From Gigaspora margarita (Eukaryota; Glomeromycota; Glomeromycetes; Diversisporales; Gigasporaceae): 64,000 nt of DNA. Every line of letters begins with the position of its first letter. The first letter of the stretch is position 1. The notes beneath the pieces are model-generated. The model saw only the letters and a list, made by a program, of their open reading frames with translations. It was not told the origin of the DNA and did not search any database. Positions 36,181 through 49,526 of this stretch are shown one piece after another. Position numbers and translations under genes: made by a program. The stretch lies in the NCBI GenBank assembly GCA_009809945.1, contig WTPW01000080.1:367356-431355 (forward strand), read 5' to 3'.

Positions 36181-37615
36181 TTTTATTAGGAAAAAATAAA
36201 AAAACAAGTAAAATTTTTTTCAAAACTTGAAGATTTCTCGGCAGCCATCTAATCAATTGGACAAAAATTTTTTTTATTTTAATTCAGTGAATTTGTAGAA
36301 TTAAAAAAAGGTTAATCCAATTTGTTCAGTAGTTGTCAAGAACATTATCTAAAAAATAAAAATTTTAATTGCAGCTTCTATTTCATGAATGTTTAATTTT
36401 AAATGAAGTTTTCACTATTCAAATTCAGTAAAATTTTTTTTTTAGTTCTACAGTACTGGATAGTGAAAACTAACCATTTTTTTCAGCATTGTTTGAAGTC
36501 TAATAACTTCACAACAAGCAATTATTTTAAAAATCCTCTTACAAATTTTTTATTTGTAACCTAACGAAAAATCTGTAAGACAGATTTTTGATATCTTGCT
36601 TTTTAAAAAAGTTATAAAGGTTAAAAGTTTAGCAACTTTTATAGTAAAGTAGAAATTTGGCGCAGGACAATTGACCAATCATATTGTGGTTTAATCACGT
36701 GCTCGCGATTTGATTGGTTAATATTTTTATTAAAAATTACTTAATATAGTATAAAATCCAAAATTTGGTGCTTATTATATAAAAAAATTATTTTTTATAT
36801 TTTTAACCAACCATAATTTTGTTACACAAAAATTGCCAATCAGAATCGTTATAAAATTCTCAAATTTGGCACATTTAAAAAAAATAGATAGTTTTTGCTG
36901 TCCAGTACTGTATGAATTTATAGAATTTAAATAAATAAAGTTTTATTGAATTTGAATTGGTAGTTTTATGAAAACTTCAAAGTTAAAAAAAAATTGTTAC
37001 AACATCTTTTTTAAAGACATCTAAAATTTGAACAAAGATTACCTGGCACCTACCTAGTTAAATTTGATTAAATTTTTTTGAAACTTTTTCTATTTAATTC
37101 TATAATTCATAGAATTAAAATCAAAAATTTTTATCAAGTTTGCTGTAATAAAAACTTCATTTAAAGTTAAACATCCATGAAAGAGAAAAGCTGCAGCTAT
37201 TTACCTTCAGATGAAGCTTTTTTGACAGCTATCTAATCATATTGGATAACCCTTTTTTATTTTAATTCTACAAATTTGCTGAATTAAAATAAATAAACTT
37301 TTGCCCAATTTGATTATGTAGTTGCCGAGAATCTTCGTTTGAATAAAAAAGAAAATTTACCTGATATTTTCTAAAACTTCTAGCAAAAATTCCTCAATAA
37401 CTACCAGACCAAATTCAAGAGCTTTTTTTATTCTAATTCTATGGGATAATATTATTAACATAAAAAAAATTCACTGAATTTAATTAGGAGATTATTGAGA
37501 AACTTTTGCTAAAAATTAAAAAAATTAAACATTTTTAAAACGAACCTCAATTAGTACCATAATTTTATTGAGAAATTTTGTCGATCAGTCACGTGCCCGT
37601 AATTTTTACTGGGTA
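36181..37615. repeat. Degenerate hairpin-repeat array related to MULE copies A and B
   Basis: Alternating units such as GAAGATTTCTCGGCAGCCAT and GTTGTCAAGAACATTATCT, separated by AATTCTA/TAGAATTAAA centres, follow the same plan as 10195-11280 but are strongly diverged. Interrupted by a Tc1/mariner MITE at 36451-36910. Confidence 0.6.
36451..36910. mobile_element. Tc1/mariner-like MITE
   Basis: Ends CAGTACTGGATAGTGAAAAC and (reverse complement) CAGTACTGGACAGCAAAAAC; TA on both sides (36449-36450 and 36911-36912). Confidence 0.8.
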
Positions 37616-37624
37616 CACTGGGGT

Positions 37625-38780
37625 GCAAAACTTATGTTTTTGAGACTCCTGCACTTACTTTTTTGATACTTCTAGATATACCCCAAAATTTATATACTTT
37701 TTTAATACTATCATTAGTGATAATCGACACAACAAGCATAATACGTTTTAGTCAAAAATTGCCTGCTATTCAAAAATCCCATACAAGAAACCAACTTTAT
37801 GAGATTTTTTTAAAAAAATCTAACCTTAAATAAACTAATTTCAAAATTATGCAAAAGTTTTTTAAAAAGAGTGGATTTTAATTATATACTGTATTTAAAA
37901 CATTTATTACATAAATAGAGTTTTTTCTAAAAATTTTATTTACCTTTTAAAAAAATGTTATATATAATATAGATTTATTCTTTTTTTAAGAAAATGCATT
38001 ATATAAATATCAGTTTAAAAAATAAATATAATATTTGTTAAAAACTTGTACAACCAGGCCATAACTAAAAAGTTTAAAAATAAAGATATTATAAAGCATG
38101 CTAAACTTTTAAAAACAGTAAATTTTATTTGTAGACAATGCAATCAAGTTATTTATTAAACCTATGTGGGCTATTCTTTATAAAAAAGTTATAATATTTA
38201 TTATATGACATTTTTTTAATACTTTATTGTTATTAGAATCAGGTTTGTAATTAGAGTTAAAGTTAGTGCAATTTTAAAAAGCTTGCTGGCAATGGTCATC
38301 TGCATGTGATATTAGTATCAAAAAAATTAGTGGTAGCTCTCCCACAAAATTTTTACTTCCCATATGATTTTGTCCAATCAAAATTTAGGATCAGGTGTAA
38401 TGTGAGTCAAAACAAATATTTTGTTTTCTAAGTAAAAAATTTACGTGTAAAATTAAAGCTAAAAAACCACATTATAGTTAGAGTTGGGTTAGAAGAATAT
38501 AGTGCTACTAGTAAAATTTTACAAGGAACTTTTTTAATTAGGACTCAGTAGATAGTTTCCTAATAAAAAATTAGATCTATTCCTGTTTTTTTGTAAAAAA
38601 GTGAGTTCGCTTCAATTTTCATGTTACATCTGATCTTAAATTTTGATTGGTTAAAATCACGTGAGGGATAAAAAATTTTGTGAGAGAGCTAAGGGCATTA
38701 TCAAAAAAGTATATAAATTTTGGGGTACATCTAGGAGTATCAAAAAAGTAAATGCAGGAGTCTAAAAACATAAGTTTTGC
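37625..38780. mobile_element. MULE-type element, copy C
   Basis: Ends GCAAAACTTATGTTTTTGAG and (reverse complement) GCAAAACTTATGTTTTTAGA, both followed by CTCCTGCA.TTACTTTTTTGA as in copies A and B. Flanks CACTGGGGT (37616-37624) and CACTAGGAT (38781-38789) agree at 7 of 9 positions, an aged 9-bp duplication. The interior differs from A/B and contains the nested MITE at 38334-38691. Confidence 0.75.
38334..38691. mobile_element. MITE nested in MULE copy C
   Basis: TAGCTCTCCCACAAAATTTT pairs with the reverse complement of the right end, TAGCTCTCTCACAAAATTTT. Interior holds GATCAGGTGTAAT near the left and the matching TTACATCTGATC near the right. Confidence 0.65.
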
Positions 38781-38903
38781 CACTAGGATAGTTAAAAGTA
38801 TATACTCAAGTCAACTGATCACGGTAGCACTCACATGATTACAGCACATGACATATCTGACCCAATCAAATTGCAATTTCGACTCCGCAGTTACATGCAT
38901 AGT
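38781..38903 (+). promoter_or_regulatory. Duplicated 5' flank of the PD-(D/E)XK-like gene (distal part)
   Basis: In inverted orientation this matches 10090-10185: GACTCCGCAGTTACATGCAT here against ATGCATGTACCTGCGGAGTC there, plus TGACATATCTGACCCAATC against GATTGGGTCTGATATGTCA. It is the upstream part of the second gene copy, separated from its start codon by the hAT element at 38904-41395. No specific promoter element identified. Confidence 0.5.
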
Positions 38904-41395
38904 TAGTGATGTGAATTCTACCAATTTGGCATGTTCCTGCTGGTATCTACCAATAGGTGGGTAGCTACTGGTAGATCTACTAGTTACATGATAAGGATAG
39001 AGACATTTATCAGGTAATTTTCACCTCTTAAGAGGGTACCCCCTCCCCCACCTGATATCTAAATTAGCCAATCAAATTTAAGCAAATAATATATACTGAC
39101 TAGACCTAAATCAGACTTTAGTCAAGTCTGAGTTTGGTTCAGATTTAGTCTGAAGTCTGCAAACTATTCTGAATCTGAATATGTTAAATATATTTATGGT
39201 GATGAACAAGTTTATTTAGTGCATGAAGTTAGAATTAATTAGTAAAATTTTGTGAATCATAAGATTTTATAGAATTTTATTAATAAAATTCTATAAAATC
39301 TTGTAATTCACAAATTTTTATTAATTAAGTCTAACATTATGCACTAAGTAAACTTACTTCACATCCAAAATACATCAAATCAGCAGAAATGTTTTTATTT
39401 TACTTAAAATTTAGATATTAGATGCATAGTTTTTGATTTTTGATCAAATAAGTCAAATTTAAGCATCTTTTCTCCAAATTTTAAGTAAAATAAAAACAAT
39501 TCTGCCGATTTAATGTATTTTTAGGTGCTGAATAAGTTTATTTAGTGCATTAATTATGATTAAATAGTAAAATCTTGTGAATTATAAGGTTTTATAGAAT
39601 TTTATTAATAAAATTATATAAAATCTTATAATCACAAATTTTTATTAATTAATGCTAACTTTATGCACTAAATAAACTTGTTTAGCATCTAAAAATACAT
39701 CAAATTGGCATAATTGTTTTTATTTTACTTGAAATTTAGAGAATAGATGCATAATTTTGGATTTTTGATCAAAAAAGACAAATTTAAGCATCTTATCTCC
39801 AAATTTCTAGTAAAATAAAATCTATACTATCAATTTAATGTATTTTTAGGTGCTGAACAAGTTTACTTAGTGCATTAAGTTAGAATTAATTAATAAAATT
39901 TGAGAATAATAAGATTTTGTAGAATTTTATTAAGAAAATTCTATAAAATCTTATAATTCACAAAATTTTACTAATTAATTCTAATTTAATGCACTAAGTA
40001 AACTTGATCAGCATTTAAAAATACATTAAATTGACAGTATACTTTTTATTTTGCTTGAATTTGGAGAAAAGATGCTTAAATTTGACTTTTTTGATCAAAA
40101 ATCCAAAATTATGCATCTATTCTCTAAATTTCAAGTAAGATAAAATAATTATGCGATTTTGATGTATTTTTAGATGCTGAACTAGTTTACTTAGTGCATA
40201 AAGTTAGTATCAATTAATAAAAATTTGTGAATTATAAGATTTTATAGAATTTTATTAATAAAATTCTATAAAATCTTATGATTCACAAAATTTTACTAAT
40301 TAATTCTAATTTAATGCACTAAGTAAACTTGTTCAGCACCTAAAAATACATTAAATTGATAGTGTAGTTTTTATTTTACTTGGAATTTGGAGAAAAGATG
40401 CTTAAATTTGACTTTTATGATCAAAAATCAAAAATTATGCACTATTCTCTAAATTTCAAGTAAAATAAAAACAATTATGCCGATTTGATATATTCTTAGA
40501 TGCTAAACAAGTTTACTTAGTGCATAAAGTTAGAATTAATTAATAAAAATTTGTGAATTATATGATTTTATAGAATTTTATTAATAAAATTCTATAAAAT
40601 CTTATAATTCACGAAATTTTACAAATTAATCCTAACTTCATGCATTAAGTAAACTTGTTCAGCACCAAAAATACATATAAATATATTCAGACTCAGATCA
40701 GCTTGCAGACTTTGGACTAGACCTGGAATGAACCATAATTGAGTCTGAGTCTGATTAAGCAATTTCTCAAACCAAATTGGCAATTTTGATTGGCTAATAA
40801 TACTATATTATATAGCACCTGACAATCCCCCTGACCCCTTAAAAAATCAGGTGATAAATGTCTCTACTCTAAATAAAATTTATTTGACAATCATATGCTT
40901 TCGATATTTATAATGCACCATATAATTTTAAAATTTACTTTGATTATTTTATTGGTATCTACCCTGCATATAATTTATCTAACGGTATCTACCATTATCT
41001 ACCAGTAGATACCAGTGGCAGGAACACGTAAAAATTTGGATCCAAATTTATCCAAGTAAATCCAAATTTTCAAGTATTTTCCAAATAAAACCAAATTTAT
41101 TGAAGTTTTTTCTATATATAAACCACATGATCTTGACGATTTGATTGGCTATCTGCAATTATAGATCACATGCATGTTTGGTTGTTTGTAATACAAAATT
41201 TTCAAGTCTTATCAATCATGTGATTATCATGTGATATGGCCTAAATTACTGCTTAATTTCGTAATGCTGGTTAAAATCCAAATAAATCCAAATATTTGCA
41301 ATTTTCAAAATAAATATTTTAAATTTTTAAAACAATTTATACATGTCCCTGACCAGTGGTAGATTCCTACTAGTAGCTACCAACTCACATCACTA
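38904..41395. mobile_element. Non-autonomous hAT element, 2.5 kb, with internal hairpin array
   Basis: Ends TAGTGATGTGA ... TCACATCACTA with TGCATAGT on both sides (38896-38903 and 41396-41403). Subterminal words are GGTAGATACCAGTAG-like. Nested further in are GAGTCTGAGTCTG words at about 39090-39180 and 40680-40770, enclosing an array (39190-40680) of units of about 300 bp with TTTTATTAATAAAA and GATGCTTAAATTTGA/TTTAAGCATC palindromes. The same unit family fills 23833-25489. No open frame of note. Confidence 0.88.
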
Positions 41396-41403
41396 TGCAT
41401 AGT

Positions 41404-41482
41404 TATACAAATCACCAATCACGTGATCCCAATGTGTAACAAGCCATCAGTTCATCACATAAATACGAATGTCTGGCAGACA
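41404..41482 (+). promoter_or_regulatory. 5' flank and start codon of the split PD-(D/E)XK-like gene
   Basis: Inverted match to 8870-8940: GATCCCAATGTGTAAC, CATCACATAAATACGA and then ATGTCTGGCAGACA (ATG at 41469). The other copy continues CACCAATTCTCTCC; here homology breaks at 41482 and resumes at 49527 with GGCAGATACCAACTCTCTCC. Confidence 0.55.
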
Positions 41483-41999
41483 AGTATAGTCATAGGCTAA
41501 TATTCGTATGATTGGTTAATTTTTGTAGATCTACCCATGATTTTCTGCGATAATTAACCAATCAAATTACATAATTTTTAAATTTTATCATTCAATACTA
41601 CTAATAGAAGATAAAAAAAACTTTGTAGAAAGAAGCTTATAAAGCTTACAACCAATAAATATATACAAATGAAATTATTATATATGTCTTAGAGAATAGA
41701 TAGATACACATAAAGTTAAGAAAAAGTAATATTTTATTGTTAATAAACCTAAACCCATTAAAGAATCTACGATATAGTATATAAACCAAAACTTTAATTT
41801 ATGGTTGACAACCCCTACCAAGCGACTAAATTTAAATAATGAACTTGAATCTTCTATTGCTAAAGAGCTTGTACCTTTCAAATTGAATAGTTAGAATAAG
41901 AAATTTTTTAAATCTTATGAAACAAAGTAGTTTTAGATGAAAATACATCCAGTTACCCTCATTGCACAGTACAATTTACACGGTTCAATAAACAGCAAT

Positions 42000-44187
42000 A
42001 TATTTTGTCTTCTAAACAAAACCCACGAGGAGAAAGATTCTTTTGAGATTCTTTTGTATAGTGAATATTAGCATTCATTCAAAGCTAGATATAGCTTTGT
42101 AGTGATTTTTTATTAGTGAAACGTTCAGTTCTAAAAAAGTACTTTAAAATATATAAATAAGTTACCCGGGTAATTGATTTACATCAGCCAATCAAATGAA
42201 TGTCTGACCATGACAAGCATAGCAGAAACTCACATTTTGACAGAAAATCATGGGTTTATTGGGTCATGTGCCTCAAAATAAATACAGGCAATAAACTGGT
42301 TTTAAATGATGCAGGTGATAGGTATTTAGTAGACATTAAATCAGCTAATACCAAAATTACCAATCAAATTTATCAAGAGACATGTACTGGTACGGTATAA
42401 GAGTACCAACACTACTAAAGCTTACTTTTAATGACCAATTCAAATAGTTGTATAATTATATAGTTATCCAGCATGGATTAATGCCCTCAAGCCTGGTTTT
42501 TATTTTTTTTATAACCACAATCGCTTTCCTGACATAGTAAATAGTCTCCCAACAATTACTTTCCCAGCATAATCACTTAACCTGCCAGAACCAGCCGTGT
42601 AATTGCTACTTAAGATTTGATCCGAAGCTAAGTATTAATTTATTTGAGAATTTCTTTAATTACTACGAATGTTAAATGCAATTATATTTAAAATTGTTAA
42701 ATTGATATTAGGTTCAAACTCAAATATAATGCATAATTTAAACTCAATATCCAATTTAAAATACTGGCACTGGTGGATTCGGTTCTATATATAAAAGAAC
42801 TTGATCGAATAAAAGATGAAGAATAATATTAGATAGGGCATAAAAAAATTGGTTACCTATCTTCTAGTTCAAGGTCAAAATTTTGATTTTTTTTTTTTAG
42901 ATAAGATAAGTAAAATTATATTGTTTATCGATTTATTACTTCAACTATAAACTTATGTATTAACCTATTGAGCTAATGCTTTTATATAATCTAGGTTTGA
43001 AAAGGTAATAAACTTCAGATATATGGTTTACTACTTAATTCCAAAACTGATGAATATTCAGCACATTTTTATACTACCCTAAAATTTATAACATAGTATA
43101 TAACGCATATGTTATAATAAATTTAGAGATGGGTTTTAAGGTGAGGTGATGGGTTTAACATAATGTCTTAGGTTTTTTAAAGGTATAGTGTAATACAATA
43201 TAAATATAAATTGCAAATTATTTGTTGTATATACAAAAATTGTCAGTTTATATAAACAAGTTATAATAATTTTAAAAATTAATTAAATTAGTCAGAAAAC
43301 AATATAGAAAAATTGATTTTTAATCTTTTGTAAATATAAGCAAGAATATTTCAATATATTTTTTAATTTTTTAATACTATAAAATTTGTGAGGCATTGTT
43401 TATTTTTATGAGGAGATCTACAGAAATAATTAATTCTAATTGGTTAGAATCTATGTAAATCATATGATATCATATGATCTGCATAATTTGCAATATGATT
43501 ACTATTAAAAATGATCCATGTTACAGTCTACCTTTAATTCTGTAATATATTGGTTTAACAGAAATAAAAATTCCAAATTCGAATTTAGGATATAAATCTA
43601 TATTTCCAATACTTTTCCTGGGGCAATTTGAGAACTAAAGTTTGAAGGCTTGTGAAGTTGAATAAAAAATATATACCTGATATATCAGAAGGCACTCTGT
43701 GGTAATTCAATCTGTTCTAGTCTCCAATAAGACTGGTTTTTAATGTTTTTTTTTGGTTCTGTTTAACTTTCAAAAAGGCCTTTAATTAATAATCAATGTC
43801 TTTCAAATGTTTAACTGTTTGGAGTTTTCAGGGGCTGGGTCTGTTATGTTTCTAATAAAAAAGCAAAATTAGTAAAATAATATTTATGAATTATATTTTT
43901 TTAAAAGTTTTGTTAGAAGTTTTGTTAGAAACATGATAGTTATACAAGAAGCAGATATTTGTAGTTTTTGATATTATTATATTCAAAATATTACAAATTA
44001 AAGATTTATAGTTATAAATTTGAGTTTGTTTTTGGAATATCTGATTGTTATATTAAATTAGTAAATTAGTGATATTAAAAAAAGGAAATTAAAAAATATA
44101 AATATTAGAGAAATGTAATAATAGTTTATTAATTTATCTATATATTGTAACTATACATGTAAATTTAAATATAAAAATAAATTAATA
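42000..44187. other. Non-coding part of the putative 8-kb element
   Basis: No gene supported. The short frames at 41678-41881 (-) and 42200-42400 (+) have no recognised motif. AT-rich throughout. Confidence 0.35.
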
Positions 44188-47073
44188 TTATAATTGTTCT
44201 ATATATTCTATTGCTTCTTGAAGATTTTTATCTATATTATTATCATTGTTATTATTATTAGTACTATTTTCATCATTATCACTATCACTATTATTATTAT
44301 TATTATTATGATCATCATCTATTTCTTCTTCTAAATTTTCTTCTTCTAAATCATTTTTAGTTAATTCATCATTTCCAATTTTTTCTAAACTTTTTAAAAA
44401 TGATTTAATATTTGAAAAAATTCCTTTTTTATAATATTCTAAACAATAATTACATCTTAAATGCATATCATTATAACAATTTGTATGATAAGCATGTCCA
44501 CATATATATACTTTTCCATTTAATTTACTAAATGATTTTTTACATTAATTATATATATTTTTGTTGGTTCACATGATGTAAGATAGCCAGTTGGAAAACA
44601 CTTAAGCTCTATATTTTTATCTAATCCAGCTATATAATATTGAGTAGTTTTTTGAATTTTGATTTTTTTACTCTTATTAAGATTAAGATAAACTTTTTGA
44701 AAATGTTTTATCAAAAATAAACTACTTTTTTTTTGTTAAATAATTAATTGTTTGGAATTATATATATATGATTTTTTTGATTTAAAAATATCAAGTTGAG
44801 TTTTGTTACGATTATAATCTAATATATATGCTTGTTGTTTAATTTCTTTAATAGTACTATGTGAATTAATATTTGTACAAAGATACTATGCATATTTTCT
44901 ACAAAATAATCATTAAAATTTACTAAATGATTAGACAAAACTTCAGTTAATGGATAATTTATATCATGCCAATAAAAATAATCAGAAAGAAAAACTAAAG
45001 GTGCTTTGTTATAATTTTTTCTTTCCTATCTTAGTGCAAATGTCCATAATCTAAATATTGTTTCAATATATTGATCAAATGAACCTGATCTAAAAAGTAC
45101 AGCATATATTTCCAATGTTGCAGGTATTAAATTATCTAAAATATCTAATAGCATACAATATTCTACATCTTTACATGTAGTATCAAATTTAGCTATACTT
45201 ATATGAGCTATAGCTTTTCATCCTTCATGAATTAATTCTAAAATTAAATTAATTCTCTATGGTCTTGGTTTTTTAGCTAATTTTTTTTTATCACCAAAAA
45301 CAAAATGAAAAAATTGTTCAAAAAAAGGATAATGAACAAGAAATACTTGTTCTCAAAAATTTAAAGAAATATGAAGTGTGCCTAAAATAGGAATAAAATT
45401 TTTAACATTATTTGGCATTAAATTTGGATTTAATCTAGATTGTGTAATTATTTTTCTAATAAATAATTGTCCTGGCCAATCTGCAATAACTGGAATTATA
45501 TTATTTTTTAAATATTCTGATAATGAATTAATATTTGTAATCATTGTAAAAGCTTTTAAATAATTATTCTTTGAATGTAAATTTAATTTTTTTAACTTTA
45601 ACTACTCTTATATTTATCATTGATCTTTTTTTTTCATTCTTTAATTGCATTATCATATATATGTAAAGTTAATAAATCCATACGATTTTGAGAATTAAGT
45701 TGAAGATTTTGAGAAGATATCCATTCCATTTTATATTCATTATAGCTTTTATCAAAACAACCATTATATTTAGAAGTTAAATTAATTATAATTTTAGTTG
45801 GCTCAATATTTTCTGGATTAAAAAAAGAATGACTATTTAAAATTGCTAAAATTGGTTGTTGATTTTCAATTGGTTTAGTTACACATGTTGCTAAATGATT
45901 TGAAATTGAAAGTGTTGTATTATTTGGTTGTCTTAATGTATGAATATCATGAAAATCATCAATATTAAAACAATGAAAATTATTTAACTAAATAAAAAAT
46001 TAATAAATATATATTATTAATATGTTTAATAAAAATTATAAAAAAGTAAATAATTTACTTACATAAGAAGTAAATATTTATTAATTTTTGTTAAATAATT
46101 ATTTTTAATTTTTTCTTTATAATTATATAATGTTTTTGAATTTATAGTTATTCCAGCTTTCATAAAAAAATCAATTCCAGTTGTACTTAATCCACAAGAT
46201 GATAAATATAAACTAAGTTCTGTTTTATATTTATTTACATTTTGACTATATAATCCAGCCAAAAGATGACATTGACTAATAATTTGTTGTTGTACTTTTA
46301 TTTTATTTTTTTAGTTCTTCTTTTAAGAACTAAAGCATTAGTTATTTTAGCTAAAAATCCAATTAACTGAGATTCTTCTGTTTCAATTAATTGTTTAAAA
46401 TTATTTGGGTCCAATAAATAATCATTATTTTGTTTTTCATAATTATATAAAACCTTTGTTAATAATTGTAATTGATTAGAAAATAAATATTGTTGTGCTA
46501 ATAAATAATTAAATTATAAATTAAAATTATAAAATTTTAAATATTATTAATAATATAGTATATAATATAAGAATTAATAAATAATAAACTTACATGTTTG
46601 ATTATTTTTATCTTGAATTTTTTGATTAATAATTCTATTAATTAATTTATTAAAATTTGATCNATCAATCAATATACCATCATTAATAATTTTTATTTTT
46701 ATATTTGAAAAATTATTAAAATCTAAATCTATATAATAGTGTTCTTCATAAAGATTTAAATAATCAATTGATGTATCAGAATTATTTGTATTAGTATTAG
46801 AATTATTTAAAATAATTTTACTATATTCAATAATATCACCTAAATCTATAAAAGTTCTTGGTCTTGTATTTTCAGATATTTGATTTGCAACAAAATTAAC
46901 AATATTTATATAATGTTCAAACCAATTTGATCTTGATTTACTTTTAAATAATTATTGTAAATCAAAATATAAATTAATTTTGTTTTTAAGATCTTGTGTT
47001 ACATTTCTGTAAGATTTGACCAAATTATTGCAATTATAAACAGCACAAGGCCCTGTAAGCTTTTTATGTGGCA
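44188..47073 (-). pseudogene. Multi-exon transposon protein with RING-like C-terminus, decayed
   Basis: Starts ATG at 47073 (MPHKKLTGPCAVYNCNN, a small Cys motif). Exon 1 ends at 46594 (GTAAGT donor), exon 2 is 46497-46063 (next GTAAGT donor), exon 3 starts at 45987. Blocks: YLSSCGLSTTGIDFFMKAGI, TLRQPNNTTLSISNHLATCV, ISSQNLQLNSQNRMDLLTLH, VKNFIPILGTLHISLNF, FHFVFGDKKKLAKKPRP and DYFYWHDINYPLTEVLSNHL. Near the end CGHAYHTNC ... CNYC resembles half of a RING or similar zinc-binding module, followed by an acidic Asn-rich tail (stop at 44188). I recall similar long proteins as a repeated family in mycorrhizal fungi, but cannot place it firmly in a transposase superfamily; KDZ-type is one possibility. 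Stops at 45025-45027, 45218-45220 and 45257-45259 fall at likely Trp codons; TGA also at 45353-45355; A-run frameshifts. Confidence 0.6.
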
Positions 47074-47301
47074 TTTTAAAAATTTATAAATATTTGTAAT
47101 AAATAAACTATTTAAAAATACAATTTATTATTTTTTTTATTTTTAAATGTTGAAGGTAAAATACAAATTATTACTGTACATGAACAACAGGTTCTTATAT
47201 AATTTTTGAAAAACAAATCATTACCAAATAAATCTTTATATAATAAAATTATGATTTTTGTACCAAATTAGTAGTGCATTAATTATTGTAAATACAGAAA
47301 T

Positions 47302-47541
47302 GGCCAGATACAAGATCTCTCTAGATAGTAGACCCACTATGTACTATAACCAGGCAGGATCTTTTTTAATTAAATATGGTTCTTTTTAAAAATCTAGATT
47401 GCATGTTATAAATGCAAGTGTATATGTATATCTAATTTTTATACTATATGATATAAACTTTTAGCTATGTACTATATCCAGAATCTATTAAGAGGTTTTA
47501 AAATTGGTAGAATGTAACAAACCTGGGTCTTGTATCTAGCT
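47302..47541. mobile_element. Possible small MITE
   Basis: GGCCAGATACAAGATC and the reverse complement of GGGTCTTGTATCTAGC are similar at 13 of 15 positions and lie 240 bp apart. ACTATGTACTATA words recur inside. Confidence 0.35.
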
Positions 47542-48088
47542 ATTTATAGTACATTTCTTCTACTTATAGTATGTAATATTTTGTGTTTTATTATATAGTC
47601 AACTTATCCTATATCAAACTAATATAAATTTAAAAAATTCGTTATCATTATAAAGCTTAACTACATTCACATATAAATACAGTATATATGCAAAATTGGA
47701 GTACATATACATGTGAATGTATATAAAATTTATTTATTATATGTTATATTAAAATTGATCAATTTATAATAAGAATTAATCTGATGCATGTTAATCAAAT
47801 TTAGTTTAATATGACTCAATTTCAAATTCACGCTTGTTCAAATTTTATGCAAATTTGAAAATAATTATGAATGAGAACCCAACTAAAAATATTTAAATAT
47901 AGAGGCCTACTGGTAATTTTTGAAAATATTACCCAAGTAATTTTGTATTGTATATATGTTGTTGCTCAAACTTTGCTTCTAGCGCATAAGAAGTGCTGTT
48001 ATTACATATTAACAAATGTGAATTACGGTAGTAATTATATATTCAATATGTAAATATAAAATACAAGGCACTTATCTATTGGTAAATT

Positions 48089-48203
48089 TCTTTTGTCTCG
48101 ATTTTTTAACTTCTTTCAATTCGATTTTCTACTTCTTTCATCTCGATTTTCTAACTTCTTTTGATTTGATTTTCTAACTTCTTTCGTCTTGATTTTCTAA
48201 CAA
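48089..48203 (+). repeat. Minisatellite, about five units of about 24 bp
   Basis: Direct repeats of CTTCTTTCGTCTCGATTTTC followed by TAA, with point differences (GTC/AAT/ATC/GAT before TCGATT or TTGATT). Confidence 0.8.
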
Positions 48204-48826
48204 TTATATATAAAATCATCATCATCTTTGATTGTAAATATTATCGTTATAGTGCCTTTATGAACTGTTTCACTAATTCAATATAACAATCTTTTTTTTT
48301 AAAATGAATTTGCATAATTATTATTCTCTTTACATATTTTTTAAAAACAATAAAAAGCAAAATAAATTATAAATAACATAAATGCTAATTACTGATAGCC
48401 GTATATTATTTCTTTAACTACAATTTCATGTGAGGCAAGTATAAATTTCCTAAAATAAATATCTTAATTATAAACTGTTATTGATCAAGTTGATGTGAAT
48501 AAAAAAAAATAAATAAAATAAATAATTAAAACAATGTTACAATCCATAAATCACTATGTCTATTCACTTATACTTTGCAGGAATTAATTTAATTATCAAT
48601 AAGGAATTTTCCTTAAACTTAATAAGACTTAATTATTAGTGAATTAAAAAGTGATACTATGTTTCATTCCACCTTATTATTACTACTTATATAATTGTCA
48701 ATGAATATTTGTTCAATCTATGCATATTTAATAATATTAACAAATAGAAGAATAGTGACTTACACTTTCAAATATTTCTGAGAATTTCCACAAAATATGT
48801 ACTGGTATATAGGCTTTGTAAAGTGA

Positions 48827-49203
48827 TTTAAGTGGTAAATCGCAGATAAAGGGTAAAAAATGATGATCATTTTATAATCAATTACGGCGGAATTTAATAG
48901 TAAATTTCTATAGTGTGCGAATGGGGCTTTTCTACATATAAAAGTATTTTTTTTTACTAAGCAAACCTTTTGTAATTTCTAATTAAACTTTGCAGAACCA
49001 ACTTTTCTGATTCTAATGATAGTTAAATCATTCAAATCGCGTTAGTATATGACACGATATGAGTATTTGTTGATTGTTTACTATAGGGTTTTTTATTATG
49101 ATCGGAAATGTACGGCATTCCACTTCTATATAAGGCAATTAGTAAAACTCCGCCGATTTGTACTATGAAATTTTGACCCTTTAACTGCGGATTACCACTT
49201 AAA
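48827..49203. mobile_element. MITE with terminal repeats of about 65 bp
   Basis: TTTAAGTGGTAAATCGCAGA pairs with the reverse complement of the right end, TTTAAGTGGTAATCCGCAGT, and the pairing continues through AAAGGGT and CGGCGGA. Lies within the putative 8-kb element near its right end. Confidence 0.7.
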
Positions 49204-49526
49204 CATGTTAAAAATTCAACAAACCACTAATAGTATAAAGTAAACAATCCCTATAATTTATTAATACCAAGTTTTGCTCCTATGAAAAAACTTTTTGGAC
49301 AAAGTGATTGAAAATAATTGGAAAAGATTTGCTGTTAAAGACACTCAAAATAAAGAAATTTTACTTAGCAACATGGGTACCTTAAGTTTAACTAATTATA
49401 GGTAAATAGATCTTGAAAATGCCAGTTTTTAGACTACAAACATATATCAGATTTTTATTTGTCCATATAAATAATTTGTGTAACAACACTTTCAGAATCT
49501 ATCAGATACGAGTTTTTGCTATACTT

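Larger units (their letters stand above)
41483..49526. mobile_element. Probable 8-kb DNA transposon splitting the PD-(D/E)XK-like gene
   Basis: GGCAGACA (41475-41482) and GGCAGATA (49527-49534) flank the segment as an 8-bp duplication with one transition, and gene homology is continuous if the segment is removed. Ends AGTATAG ... CTATACT(T) are short inverted repeats. The segment carries the multi-exon gene at 44188-47073. Because smaller repeats also lie inside, the exact ends need comparison with other copies. Confidence 0.5.

Noticed and set aside
33004-47073. TGA and TAG at Trp positions considered as a variant genetic code
   Set aside because: TGA and TAG (and TAA) all appear, frameshifts accompany them, and the hAT gene at 1-1692 and the LINE frame use ordinary codons; mutation decay explains it better.
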